Positions 1 through 9,950 of a stretch of DNA of 64,000 nucleotides are shown one piece after another. The first letter of the stretch is position 1. Each line of letters begins with the position of its first letter. The stretch comes from Piscinibacter sp. XHJ-5 (GTDB lineage Bacteria > Pseudomonadota > Gammaproteobacteria > Burkholderiales > Burkholderiaceae_C), in contig NZ_CP123228.1 in assembly GCF_029855045.1 (NCBI RefSeq), forward strand, positions 4,898,001 to 4,962,000, written 5' to 3'. The position numbers and the translations under genes are program-made. The notes beneath the pieces were generated by a model. The model did no database searches. It was not told where the DNA came from and was given only the letters and a program-made list of their open reading frames with translations.

Positions 1-112
1 CGGGGGCACGAAACCCATCCCTAACTGTCGACCGAACGCGTTGCTGCTCGACTGGCTGAGCCGCGTGCGATGAGGCCACAAGGCCCGGCAAGCCGACGGG
101 CGGCGCGCGTCG

Positions 113-1326
<1,214 letters not shown>

Positions 1327-1330
<4 letters not shown>

Positions 1331-2739
1331 GGCAGCTCCTTGCTCTGGTCCAGCGCCCACAGCCTGTCGAGCAGTGCGCGCGCCGGATCGGCCCCGATCA
1401 CCGGGGACGCGAGTTCGATCAGCTTCTCGCCGAGCTCGGCGTCGGACAGGGGAAGTTCGGGGTCGCCCTTGCGGTCGGGCTGGAAGTGGGTGAAACAGCG
1501 TCCGTCGCGCAGCGTGACGTCGACGCGCGCGGCGCGGCGGCCGGGGAAGCCGGCGTCGATCTCGGGGTCTAGCGCCTTCGTCAGGCGCTGCATCAGTTCG
1601 CGGGTCGCGGGATCGTTCAGCCGCTCGGGGCTGAACGCGGACAGCCGCACGCTGCCGTGCACCAGGGCCGAGGCCACCATGTAGTGCAGGCTGAAGCGTG
1701 CCTGGTCGGCGTTGCGGGGGCTCACATGGGGTGCGATGTCCAGGGCGGCCTGGTACACACGGAGGTGGATGCGGTCGATGTCGCGGTGGGTGAACCCGTG
1801 CTGCCGGCGCAGTTCGAGCGCGCCGTCGACGGCGGGAAAGGCGTGGCCGCAGCCGATGTGGTTCTTGAAGGTGAGCCGGGTGATGTGGAAGTCTTCGCCC
1901 AGCGTGGCGCCGAGCCGGGACCAGTCGGCCTCCTTGCTCATGGCCTGGCCCAGGCCGCCTTCGCCATCGAGGATGTCGAGCGAACTGCGCACGCCGCGCG
2001 CGGCCAGTTGCGCCGCCAGCAGCCCGGACTCGGCGGCGCGACCGGCGTGCAGCGGCTTGGCCATCGCTTCCGAACGGAAGGCCTGCTGCAGCCCGGCCGC
2101 GAAGGTTCCGGCCATCGCGAGCGCATGGGCGAACGACGCCTCGTCGAGGCCGAGCAGTACGCCGGCGGCGGCGGCCGCGCCGAAGGTGCCCATCGTTCCG
2201 GTGTTGTGCCAGTACTTGTAGTGCGAGCGGCCCATGGCGACGCCGATGCGCGTGGAGACCTCGTAGCCGACCACGACGCCGCGAAGGAAGGCCAAACCGT
2301 TCGCGCCCACCGATTGCGCGGCCGCGAGCGCGGCAGCAATGGTGGCCGCGCCAGGGTGGTACATCGCGTCGCGGAAGCTGTCGTCGACCTCGGCGGCATG
2401 TGCCGCCGTGCCCTGGATCAGTGCGGCAGCGCGCGGCGTCGCGGCGCGCCCGAGCGCGAGGCGTGCGGCACCGCGGTCCAGATCGTCGGCAAGCACCGAT
2501 TCCAAAGCCTGCACCGCGGGCGCATCGAGCCCGGGATAGAGCGAGGCGTACCAGTCGACGACGGCGCGCTTCGCGTGGTGCAGCACGTGGCCGGAGAGCG
2601 TTTCGTCGGAAGACCGCGCTGCGTAGCGCGCCAAGACTTCGGTTGCGGACATCCCAGTGGCGCCCGGCTGCCCGAAGCCGCTGGGCGCCCCCTCGGGGGG
2701 CAGCGAACGAAGTGAGCGTGGGGGTTCCATTGGGGTCAC
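1327..2739 (-). CDS. MmgE/PrpD family protein
   Basis: MmgE/PrpD fold, the family of 2-methylcitrate dehydratase, cis-aconitate decarboxylase and relatives; here about 441 aa of recognisable domain. It probably dehydrates, decarboxylates or isomerises a small di- or tricarboxylate. The start is unclear. AGGAGG sits five bases before a GTG at 2739, giving 470 aa, but the first 29 codons then read through a GC-rich intergenic-type repeat (RSLRSLPPEGAPSGFG). The family-like start MSATEV is the ATG at 2652, which lacks a good ribosome binding site. The AGGAGG overlaps the stop of the upstream ligase gene. The exact reaction cannot be told from sequence. Confidence 0.85.
2653..2735 (-). repeat. 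GC-rich Comamonadaceae-type repeat at the 5' end of the MmgE gene
   Basis: An 80-bp block between the ribosome binding site and the conserved start of the MmgE protein contains the palindromic core GCCCCCCGAGGGGGC-like stretch followed by a CGCTCACTTCGTTCG tract on the minus strand. I recall blocks of this kind as frequent intergenic repeats in Variovorax, Acidovorax and related genomes; only one copy was seen in this window. It stays in frame, so it would be translated if the GTG at 2739 is used. Confidence 0.55.
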
Positions 2740-2750
2740 GACAGCCTCCT

Positions 2751-4835
2751 TCAGGCGAGCACGACCACGCCGTCGGCCGCGCGCACGCCCTGCCCCTGCG
2801 GCAGCACGAACACCGGGTTGGCCTCCGCCTCGACCAGCCGATCGCCGAGCTGCGCGGTCATCTGCGAGAACGCGACGATCGCGTCGACCAGCGCATCGAC
2901 ATCGGCCTTGGGACGGCCGCGGAAGCCGTCGAGCAGCGGCCAGGTCTTCAGTTCCTGCGCCATCGCGAGCGCGTCGGCTCGGCTCAGGCCGCCTTGCGCG
3001 GGCAGCAGTCGCATCGTCGTGTCCTTGAACAGTTCCGCCGTGATGCCGCCCATTCCCAGCAGGATCGCCGTGCCGAGCGCGTCGCGGTGCATGCCGAGGA
3101 TGAGCTCGGTGCCGCCGCCGACCATCTCCTGCACGAGGAAGCGCTGCGGGCGCACACCCGCTCTGGCTTCGACATCGGCGGCCATGGCGGTCAGGCGTGC
3201 GCCGACCGTCTCGGGCGTCAGGCCGATCGCGACGCCGCCGACCTCGGTCTTGTGCGCGATCTGCGACGACAGGATCTTCAGCACCACGCGGCCGCCGAGC
3301 TCGCGCGCTGCCGCCTCGGCCTCTGCCGGCGACGTCACGATGCGCTCCGGTGCGCACGGCACGCCGAAGCGGGCGAAGAGCTGCTTCGCCTGCGCCTCGT
3401 CGAGCGAGCCGGACGGGTAGTCCTGGACGCTGACCTCGGCCTGTGCGTGCGCAGGTTCGGCTGGCGCTTCGAAGCGGCCATGCTTCAGCATCGCACCCAG
3501 CGCCGCGGTGCAGCTCTCGGCTGCCGCGAACGCCGGAACGCCGGCCTGCGTCAGCAGCGCCCCCACCTCCGGTGCGTGCGGGCTCACGTAGGCGATGACG
3601 GGCTTGTCCGAATGGGGAAGGCAATCCCGGATCGGACCGACCAGCAGCGTCGGATTGGCCAGGCTCGACGACCCGACGATGATGGTCAGCGCGTCGTAGC
3701 TGTCGCTCTTCAGCAGCACCTCGATCGCGCCGCGCAGCAGGTCGGGCTTCAGGCCCGCGAGCGTCACGTCGATCGGGTTGCGGTCGAGCACGGCGTGGTC
3801 GCCGGTCTGCAGGGCGCGAAGCGCTTCGGCGGTCGCCGCGTCCGGCGCCGGCGTGTCGAAGCCGGCCATGCCGAGGTCGTCGGACACCAGCGTGCCGGCG
3901 CCGCCCGTGGACGTGAGGATCGCGACGCGGTTGCCGCGCAACTTGCGCCCCGTGGACAGCGCGGCGGGGATGTCGAGGAGGTCGGCGAAGGTCTGCGCGC
4001 GGATCACGCCGACCTGCTTGAAGAGCGCGTCGTACATCCGGTCGGCGCCGGCCAGGGCGCCGGTGTGCGACACGGCGGCCTTGGCACCGGCTTCCGAGCG
4101 GCCGATCTTGAACGCGACCACCGGCTTGCCATGGCGTGCGGCCTTCAGCGCCGCGGCGCGGAACCTGGCCGGGTTGCGCACCGTCTCGATGTACAGCGCG
4201 ATGACCTGGGTCTGCGGGTCGTCGGCGAGATGATCGATGAAGTCGGCGAGCTCGAGATCCACCTCGTTGCTCGTCGAGATCAGCTTCGACAACCCGATGC
4301 CGCGCGCCGCCGCGCGCGACAGCAGCGCGCCGAGGATGCCGCCGCTTTGCGACACGACGCCGATGCCGCCGACCGGGAAGTGCTCCATCTCGAGCGCGCC
4401 GGTCGCCGACAGCACGATGTTGTTGGTGAGATTCACCAGACCGATCGTATTGGGGCCGAGGATGCGCATGGCACCCGCTGCCTCGATGAGCTGCTTCTGG
4501 CGCTGCGCGCCGACCTCGCCGGTCTCGGTGTAGCCGCTGGCCAGCACGATTGCCGCCGCCGTGCCGCGTGCGGCGAGCTCGCGAACCGCGAGATGCGCGC
4601 GCTCGGCGCCGAGCAGGACGATGCCGACGTCGGGGGCCTCGGGCAGCGACGCCACGTCGCGGTAGCAGGTGAGTTCGCCGATGCGCTCGACCTTGGGGTT
4701 GACCGGATAGATGGCGCCCGCGAAGCCGTGCTTGACCAGGTACGAGACCGGCCGGCCCGCGGTCTTGGCCGCGTCGGCGGATGCGCCGATCACCGCGACG
4801 CTGCGCGGCTCCAGGAGTCGGGTGATGGAGTCCAT
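2751..4835 (-). CDS. Acyl-CoA synthetase (NDP-forming), acetate-CoA ligase family
   Basis: Single-chain NDP-forming acyl-CoA ligase, 694 aa, near the family norm of 690-710. Domains in order: CoA-binding Rossmann domain (residues 1-130, SVAVIGAS near the start), succinyl-CoA-ligase-like region with VVSQSGGILGAL and the phosphohistidine motif SHTGALAG (about 265), a linker ligase domain, and a C-terminal ATP-grasp domain (about 480-690, LKILSSQIAHKTEVGGVA). It would activate a carboxylic acid to its CoA ester or work in reverse. The start at 4835 has AAGGA nine bases upstream; an ATG at 4844 overlaps the preceding stop but has no spacing from the AAGGA. Second catalytic step of its operon after uptake. 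Confidence 0.9.
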   Translation of the reverse strand: MDSITRLLEPRSVAVIGASADAAKTAGRPVSYLVKHGFAGAIYPVNPKVERIGELTCYRDVASLPEAPDVGIVLLGAERAHLAVRELAARGTAAAIVLASGYTETGEVGAQRQKQLIEAAGAMRILGPNTIGLVNLTNNIVLSATGALEMEHFPVGGIGVVSQSGGILGALLSRAAARGIGLSKLISTSNEVDLELADFIDHLADDPQTQVIALYIETVRNPARFRAAALKAARHGKPVVAFKIGRSEAGAKAAVSHTGALAGADRMYDALFKQVGVIRAQTFADLLDIPAALSTGRKLRGNRVAILTSTGGAGTLVSDDLGMAGFDTPAPDAATAEALRALQTGDHAVLDRNPIDVTLAGLKPDLLRGAIEVLLKSDSYDALTIIVGSSSLANPTLLVGPIRDCLPHSDKPVIAYVSPHAPEVGALLTQAGVPAFAAAESCTAALGAMLKHGRFEAPAEPAHAQAEVSVQDYPSGSLDEAQAKQLFARFGVPCAPERIVTSPAEAEAAARELGGRVVLKILSSQIAHKTEVGGVAIGLTPETVGARLTAMAADVEARAGVRPQRFLVQEMVGGGTELILGMHRDALGTAILLGMGGITAELFKDTTMRLLPAQGGLSRADALAMAQELKTWPLLDGFRGRPKADVDALVDAIVAFSQMTAQLGDRLVEAEANPVFVLPQGQGVRAADGVVVLA

Positions 4836-4840
4836 GGTTG

Positions 4841-5641
4841 TCATTCCTTGTTGGCGGGTGCGGAGGCCTTCGCCAGGAAGGACATCACCGACTCGCGGTG
4901 TTCCGTGCTCGTGTAGCAGATGCCCTGGGCTTGGCTGCCTTGAGCGAACACGTCGTGAGTGGAGAGCTCGAAGCTCTGGTTCAGGATCGTCTTGGTGAGG
5001 GCAAGTGCCGTGGCGGACCCCTTGCCGAGTTCGGCGGCCCAGGCCTGCGCGTCGGCGACGAGCGTCGCGGCCGAGGTCTTGCGATCGACGATGCCCAGCG
5101 AGACGGCTTCGTCGACATCGACCTTGCGACCCGTGAAGATGAGTTCCTTCGCCCTCGGCAGGCCGACGCGGCGCGGCAGGAAGTACATGCCGCCGCCGTC
5201 CGGAACGATCCCGCGATGGATGTACGACCAGGCGAAGCTGGCCCACTCGCTGGCAATGATGAAGTCGCATGCCAGCGCGGTGTCGGCACCGAGGCCGGAC
5301 GCAGCGCCGTTGACGGCGGCGATCACCGGCTTGGGCATCGTGTGCAGCAGCGCCTGCGTGTGGTGCACGCGCTGCTGGCGGTGCCAGCCGTTGAAGCCGA
5401 CCTCACCGGCCGGCGCGTTCATGCGCTTTTCCATTCCGGCAATGTCGCCGCCCGCGCAGAAGCCCTTGCCCGCGCCGGTCAGCACGACGGCCTTGATGCC
5501 CTTGTCGGCAGCGACGTGCTCGAGCGCGTCGATGAACTGGGTGCGCATGGCGTCGCTCATCGCGTTGCGCTTGTCCGGGCGGTTGAGGGTGATCGTCGCG
5601 ATCGAGTTCTCGACCTTCAGGTCGATCAGCGTCAAGCTCAT
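4841..5641 (-). CDS. Enoyl-CoA hydratase/isomerase family protein (crotonase fold)
   Basis: Crotonase-family enzyme, 266 aa. Oxyanion-hole segments are visible at GKGFCAGGDIAGM (about 65) and NGAASGLGADTALACD (about 110). The two glutamates of classical hydratases are not kept: the first is Asp and the second position reads FAWSYIHRGIVPDGGG, which is closer to the PaaG-type isomerases with their PDGGG aspartate. It may therefore isomerise, hydrolyse or decarboxylate rather than hydrate. AGGAGACAGAC precedes the ATG. It lies between the Bug receptor and the acyl-CoA ligase, with five bases to the latter. Confidence 0.9.
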   Translation of the reverse strand: MSLTLIDLKVENSIATITLNRPDKRNAMSDAMRTQFIDALEHVAADKGIKAVVLTGAGKGFCAGGDIAGMEKRMNAPAGEVGFNGWHRQQRVHHTQALLHTMPKPVIAAVNGAASGLGADTALACDFIIASEWASFAWSYIHRGIVPDGGGMYFLPRRVGLPRAKELIFTGRKVDVDEAVSLGIVDRKTSAATLVADAQAWAAELGKGSATALALTKTILNQSFELSTHDVFAQGSQAQGICYTSTEHRESVMSFLAKASAPANKE

Positions 5642-5675
5642 GTCTGTCTCCTGGCGGGGTTGGGGTCAGTGGCGC

Positions 5676-6653
5676 TCAGTCGGCCTTGATGTTGTTTTCC
5701 TTGACGATCTTTCGCCAACGCGCCTCCTCGGCCTTGACGTAGCGGTCGAGTTCCGCGGGGTCGGTGGCGGTGACGACGAGACCCTCGTGCTCGACCTTCT
5801 TGACGAAGTCGGGGTTCTGGGCTGCCTTCTTCGCGGCGGCGTTCAGCCTGGCGATCACGTCGGCCGGCGTGCCGGCCGGCGCATAGAGGCCATACCAGCT
5901 CTCGACCGCGTAGCCGGGTACCGTCTCGGCGACGGTGGGCACGCCCTTGTAGGACGGCGACGCTTGCGTCGTGGTCACGGCAATCGCGCGCAGCTTGCCG
6001 CCATCGACGAAGGTCGAGACCGCGGCCGCGGTGCCGAAGATCATGTCCACCTGGCCGCCGAGCAGGTCGGTGATGGCCGGCCCGGCACCGCGGTACGGCA
6101 CGTGGATCATCTGGACCTTCGCGAGGTTGTTGAACATCTCGCCGGCCAGGTGCGCCGAGGTGCCGTTTCCCTGCGACGCGTAGGTCAGCTTGCCGGGCCT
6201 GGCGCGCGCGGCCTCGACGATGTCGTTGACGGTCTTGTACGGGCTGTCGGCGCGGACGACGAGCACGTTCGGCCCCTTGCCGATCAGCGTGATCGGCGCG
6301 AACGCCTTGTCGTGCGCGTACGGCAGCTTGGGCTGCAGGCTGGGGTTGATCGCATGCGCGAACGTCGCGATGACGATGCTGTAGCCGTCGGGCGCGCTCT
6401 TCGCGACGGCGTCGGTGCCGATGATCGTGCCGGCGCCGGGCTTGTTGTCGACGACGACCTGCTGGCCCAGTTCGGTCGACATGCCGGCGCCGAGCGTGCG
6501 CGCGATGAGGTCGGTGCCGCCGCCCGCTGCGAACGGGACGACCAGTCGGATGGGCTTGTCGGGGTAGGCCGCGAAGGACGGGGTTGCGGCCAGCATCAGC
6601 GCTGCACCGACGAGGCCAACTCGCAGCCTCACTGCTTTGAGAGATGAAATCAC
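5676..6653 (-). CDS. Bug/TctC family periplasmic substrate-binding protein
   Basis: Tripartite tricarboxylate transporter (TTT) type receptor, 325 aa, with a Sec signal peptide ending near TPSFA-AYPDKP. The family signature is present: PIRLVVPFAAGGGTDLIAR and VDNKPGAGTIIGTDAVAKSAPDGY. Such receptors bind carboxylates in the periplasm and pass them to TctAB, but no TctA or TctB gene is in this window. Translation starts at a GTG (6653) seven bases after CCAGGAG. It is the first gene of the operon 6653 to 113 and faces the IclR gene, so its ligand is probably the acid degraded by this operon. Confidence 0.93.
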   Translation of the reverse strand: MISSLKAVRLRVGLVGAALMLAATPSFAAYPDKPIRLVVPFAAGGGTDLIARTLGAGMSTELGQQVVVDNKPGAGTIIGTDAVAKSAPDGYSIVIATFAHAINPSLQPKLPYAHDKAFAPITLIGKGPNVLVVRADSPYKTVNDIVEAARARPGKLTYASQGNGTSAHLAGEMFNNLAKVQMIHVPYRGAGPAITDLLGGQVDMIFGTAAAVSTFVDGGKLRAIAVTTTQASPSYKGVPTVAETVPGYAVESWYGLYAPAGTPADVIARLNAAAKKAAQNPDFVKKVEHEGLVVTATDPAELDRYVKAEEARWRKIVKENNIKAD

Positions 6654-6749
6654 GCTTGTCTCCTGGAATCGGTGTTGGGACGGGCCCGGCGGGTGCTGAT
6701 CACCGTGGCATTCCAGGCGTCAGCGCAAACCAAGAGTAGGCAACGCAGC

Positions 6750-6775
6750 TTGAAACGTCACTGCACGATTTCCAA
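6750..6775. promoter_or_regulatory. Possible IclR operator
   Basis: Imperfect inverted repeat TTGAAACGT, six bases, then ACGATTTCCAA, just upstream of the IclR start and inside the divergent control region 6654-6784. Position and symmetry fit an autoregulatory IclR site; the arms differ by two inserted bases, so this is a suggestion only. Confidence 0.35.
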
Positions 6776-6784
6776 AGAGTGAAA

Positions 6785-7609
6785 ATGGCATCGGCGCACC
6801 AGGCAACGACCATGACCACCCACTCGACAAGTCCATTCGCGGACAAGCCCGGCAATTCGCCAGCCAATCGCTCGCTGGAGCGCGGGATCGAGATCCTGCG
6901 TGCGTTCCGACCCGGCTCCGATCTATTGGGCAACGGGGAACTTGCCGAACGCACGGGGCTGTCCAGGGCCACCGTCAGTCGCCTGACCCAGACCCTCGTC
7001 GGCGTCGGCATGCTGCAGCAGGAGCCCTCCCGCAAGGGCTATCGGCTGGCGCCGGCGGTGTTGAGCCTTGCGCATGCGATGCGCTCGGCATCGAGCGTTC
7101 TGCAGATCGCTGCGCCGCTGATGCGGGCGTTGGCCGAGAGCAAGCGCATCAACGTCGGCCTGGCAGCACCGGACCGGGACGAGATGGTCTACCTGGAATC
7201 GATCCGGTACAGCCGTCGCGTGGCCTTCCGCAACGTCGTGTCCGGCCAGCGCGTGCCGATGGAGCTGACATCGCTCGGCAGGGCCTACCTGGCAGCAGCA
7301 ACCGAGCCGAGGCGCAGGGCGCTTCTCGCGCTGTTCAAGAAGCGGCGAGGTCCGCAGTGGCCGGCGCTTTCCCGCGAGATCGATGGCGCGATGGCGATGG
7401 TGAACGATCGTGGTTTCTGCGCCGCCTCCTGGCAGCCGGAGGTCGTGGCACTCGCGGCGCCGCTGCAGGCTGCCGACGCGATGTACTCGCTCAATGTCAG
7501 CGTCTCCTCAGGCGAGACGATGGCGGAGGTGATCGACGCGCTGTCGGAGCCGCTGCTCGCGCTGAGGCAGGAGATTCTCGTGGCGGTCGCCTTGCACGAC
7601 GACGCTTGA
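6785..7609 (+). CDS. IclR family transcriptional regulator
   Basis: IclR regulator, about 274 aa. The N-terminal winged helix is visible (residues 25-90: NRSLERGIEILRAF, then GELAERTGLSRATVSRLTQTL), followed by the effector-binding GAF-like domain (about 95-270). It is divergent from the Bug-ligase-thiolase operon and probably controls it in response to a pathway acid. The start could be GTG 6779, ATG 6785 or ATG 6812; AAAGAG five bases before 6785 favours that one. Confidence 0.9.
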   Translation: MASAHQATTMTTHSTSPFADKPGNSPANRSLERGIEILRAFRPGSDLLGNGELAERTGLSRATVSRLTQTLVGVGMLQQEPSRKGYRLAPAVLSLAHAMRSASSVLQIAAPLMRALAESKRINVGLAAPDRDEMVYLESIRYSRRVAFRNVVSGQRVPMELTSLGRAYLAAATEPRRRALLALFKKRRGPQWPALSREIDGAMAMVNDRGFCAASWQPEVVALAAPLQAADAMYSLNVSVSSGETMAEVIDALSEPLLALRQEILVAVALHDDA

Positions 7610-7689
7610 ACGGGACTTGGCCGTCATGGAGCGATGCGACGCCTTCGAGGCCACCACCCGCGGCCGACCGGTCTGCATCTGCAGCCCTT

Positions 7690-9294
7690 TCATGCCAGGT
7701 CGCGCTTGACCTCTGTCGCGGCATTGTGGCCAGGCAACCCGGTGACGCCGCCGCCGGGGTGAGCGCCCGAACCGCAGTGATACAGCCCGCGCAACGGTCC
7801 CCGGTAGCGTGCGTAGCCCAGCAGAGGTCGCAAGGAAAACAGCTGGTCGAGCGACAGCTTCCCATGGAAGATGTCGCCACCGACCAGACCGAACTCGCGC
7901 TCGAGGTCGAGCGGCGTCAGCGCGCGGTAGCCGAGCAGCGACGCGCGGAAGTTGGGGCAGTGGGACTGCACCACGTCGAATGCCGCCTGCACTGCGCTCT
8001 CCTTCAGCCGATCCCAGTCCGCCTCGGGCTTGAACTGCTGGCAGAACAGGCTCGCCACATGCGCGCCCTTGGGCGCGAGGGAGTCGTCCACCACGCTCGG
8101 GATCATCATCTCGACGATGGGCCGGCTCGAGAAGCCAAGCCTTTCTGCATCGAGCCACGCTTGGTCCATGTAGGCGAGCGACGGGGCGAAGACGATGCCG
8201 CTCGCATGATGCGGCAGGGGCGTCGTGCCGGGCGCACAAGCAAAATCGGGCAACGCCGAGAGCGCGACGTTGATGCGAAGTGACCCTGAACCGCTGCGAT
8301 AGCGGTCGATCCCCTCGCAGAACTCCGCCGGCAGCGCGCCCGCGTCGATGAGGCGTCGATACAGGACCTGCGGGTGCACGTTCGACACCACGCTGCGCGA
8401 ACGAATCTCCTCCCCGCGATCGGTCAGCACCCCCACCGCCGCGCCGTGCTCGACCAGCACGCGCTGCACGCCGTGCCCCACGTCGATCTGCACGCCGCGC
8501 GCACGCGCTTCATCGGCCATCAACTCGGTGATCCGCCCCATGCCACCGACCGCGTGCCCCCACCTGCCGGCCTTGCCGTTCACCTCGCCGAAGCAATGGT
8601 GCAGCAGCACATAGGCCGACCCGGTGGCGTACGGACTGGCGTAGTTGCCGACCACCGAGTCCCACCCCAGCACCGCCTTCAACGGGTCCGATTCGAATGT
8701 CGCGTCGAGCCATTGCCCGGCGCTCCTGGTGAACACATCGATCAAGTCGCGCTTGCCGCCGGTCGGCAGCGCACCGAAGTCGAGCAGCAGACGTACCGCC
8801 GCCGCGGCATCGCGCAGCCCTTCCACCACCAGCGGTCCTCCCAGGTTCGGTGGTGCGCGCAGCAACCATTTCTTCAGCTGGTCGGCAAGCCGATCGAGGC
8901 GTGTGTAGTACGCGCCGAGCGCCTGGGCATCGCGCTGCGAGAACTTCGCGACCTCGCGCTGCGTGGCCTCGGCGTCGCCGCCGAACTGCAGGAACCGGCC
9001 ATCCAGCAGCGGTACGAAGTTCGAGAACGGGCGCTCCAGGATGACGAGCCCGCGTTCGGCCAGGCGCAAGTCGCGGATCACTTTCGGATTCAGCAGGCTG
9101 ACCGTATAGCTCGCGGTCGAATTGCGGAAGCCGGGAATGAACTCCTCGGTGACCGCGGCGCCGCCAACCACACCGCGTTTCTCCAGCACGCGCACGCGCA
9201 AACCCGCAGCCGCCAGGTAGCAGGCGCAGACCAGGCCGTTGTGGCCGGCCCCGACAATCACGACGTCGACCGAACTGGGATCTGCAGCGGCCAT
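7690..9294 (-). CDS. FAD-dependent oxidoreductase, phytoene desaturase/PYROXD2 type
   Basis: Flavoprotein of 534 aa. The dinucleotide-binding motif VVIVGAGHNGLVCACYLAAAG is at the N-terminus (residues 10-30), followed by LEKRGVVGGAAVTEEF; the C-terminus carries YHCGSGAHPGGGVTGLPGHNAA, the second FAD contact typical of phytoene-desaturase-like amine oxidoreductases (COG1233). No carotenoid genes are near, so a role in carotenoid synthesis is not supported; it resembles the broad PYROXD2-like group of unknown substrate. It is convergent with IclR (80-bp gap) and separated by 168 bp from the next operon. No clear ribosome binding site precedes the ATG. Confidence 0.85.
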   Translation of the reverse strand: MAAADPSSVDVVIVGAGHNGLVCACYLAAAGLRVRVLEKRGVVGGAAVTEEFIPGFRNSTASYTVSLLNPKVIRDLRLAERGLVILERPFSNFVPLLDGRFLQFGGDAEATQREVAKFSQRDAQALGAYYTRLDRLADQLKKWLLRAPPNLGGPLVVEGLRDAAAAVRLLLDFGALPTGGKRDLIDVFTRSAGQWLDATFESDPLKAVLGWDSVVGNYASPYATGSAYVLLHHCFGEVNGKAGRWGHAVGGMGRITELMADEARARGVQIDVGHGVQRVLVEHGAAVGVLTDRGEEIRSRSVVSNVHPQVLYRRLIDAGALPAEFCEGIDRYRSGSGSLRINVALSALPDFACAPGTTPLPHHASGIVFAPSLAYMDQAWLDAERLGFSSRPIVEMMIPSVVDDSLAPKGAHVASLFCQQFKPEADWDRLKESAVQAAFDVVQSHCPNFRASLLGYRALTPLDLEREFGLVGGDIFHGKLSLDQLFSLRPLLGYARYRGPLRGLYHCGSGAHPGGGVTGLPGHNAATEVKRDLA

Positions 9295-9462
9295 GGCGTG
9301 CGGATGTTAGCGTGGACCAGGCGTTGCCCTCGGCGCGCAGGGCAGCCCTTTGAGTCTTACCGCCACGCTGGACCGCAAAGACGGCCCTTCGCAGAACGTG
9401 ATGTACCAGACCAACGGCAGCTTGGTCATGCGACCCCACGACCCCTTGGTCCGCAGGCGACA

Positions 9463-9921
9463 TCACCTCTCATTCTTCGGGCCCCTCGGCTGCACGCGGC
9501 TGACAGCCGTGCGCAACGCGAGCAGGTAGCTGTCCACGCCGAAACCGGCGATCTGGCCCTGAACGATCTCGGCGAGCACCGAGTGGCGCCGGAACGTCTC
9601 GCGCGCGTGGATGTTCGACATATGCAACTCGATGATCGGGCACGTCAGGATTGCCAGCGCATCCCGCAGCCCGTAGCTGTAGTGCGTCCATGCGCCGGCG
9701 TTGATCAGGACGGCATCCACTTGATCGAAGAAGGCCTTGTGGATGCGTTCGACCATCTCGCCTTCGTGGTTGGTCTGGAAGTGCTCGACATCGGCGCCAA
9801 GTTCCCGCCCCGACGCGATGAGCTGATCGTTGATCTGGTCGAGCGTGACCGTCCCGTACTGCTTCGGATCACGCCTGCCGAACATGTTGTGGTTGATGCC
9901 GTGGAGCATGAGGATCTTCAC
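9463..9921 (-). CDS. aroQ: 3-dehydroquinate dehydratase, type II
   Basis: Type II dehydroquinase, 152 aa, the family size. It interconverts 3-dehydroquinate and 3-dehydroshikimate. Landmarks: VKILMLHGINHNMFG (usual LHGPNLNLLG is altered), the Tyr of KQYGTVTL, NAGAWTHYSYGLRDAL and ELHMSNIHARETFRRHS with the catalytic His. The divergent N-terminal loop and the location at the end of a catabolic operon with a TRAP receptor and shikimate dehydrogenase suggest a catabolic (quinate/shikimate) copy. The GTG at 9921 is chosen because AAGGGAA lies six bases upstream and the protein then begins at the conserved strand. Confidence 0.88.
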   Translation of the reverse strand: MKILMLHGINHNMFGRRDPKQYGTVTLDQINDQLIASGRELGADVEHFQTNHEGEMVERIHKAFFDQVDAVLINAGAWTHYSYGLRDALAILTCPIIELHMSNIHARETFRRHSVLAEIVQGQIAGFGVDSYLLALRTAVSRVQPRGPKNER

Positions 9922-9950
9922 GAGGGCTTCCCTTCGATCGATCAGTCCAG

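Noticed and set aside
1..112. Possible gene end at the left edge
   Set aside because: No frame with a recognisable protein was seen in these 112 bases.
2400..4916. Long open frame (838 codons) on the plus strand opposite the acyl-CoA ligase
   Set aside because: It is antisense to a complete, motif-bearing ligase, is very rich in Arg/Gln/His and has no domain; a by-product of high GC content.
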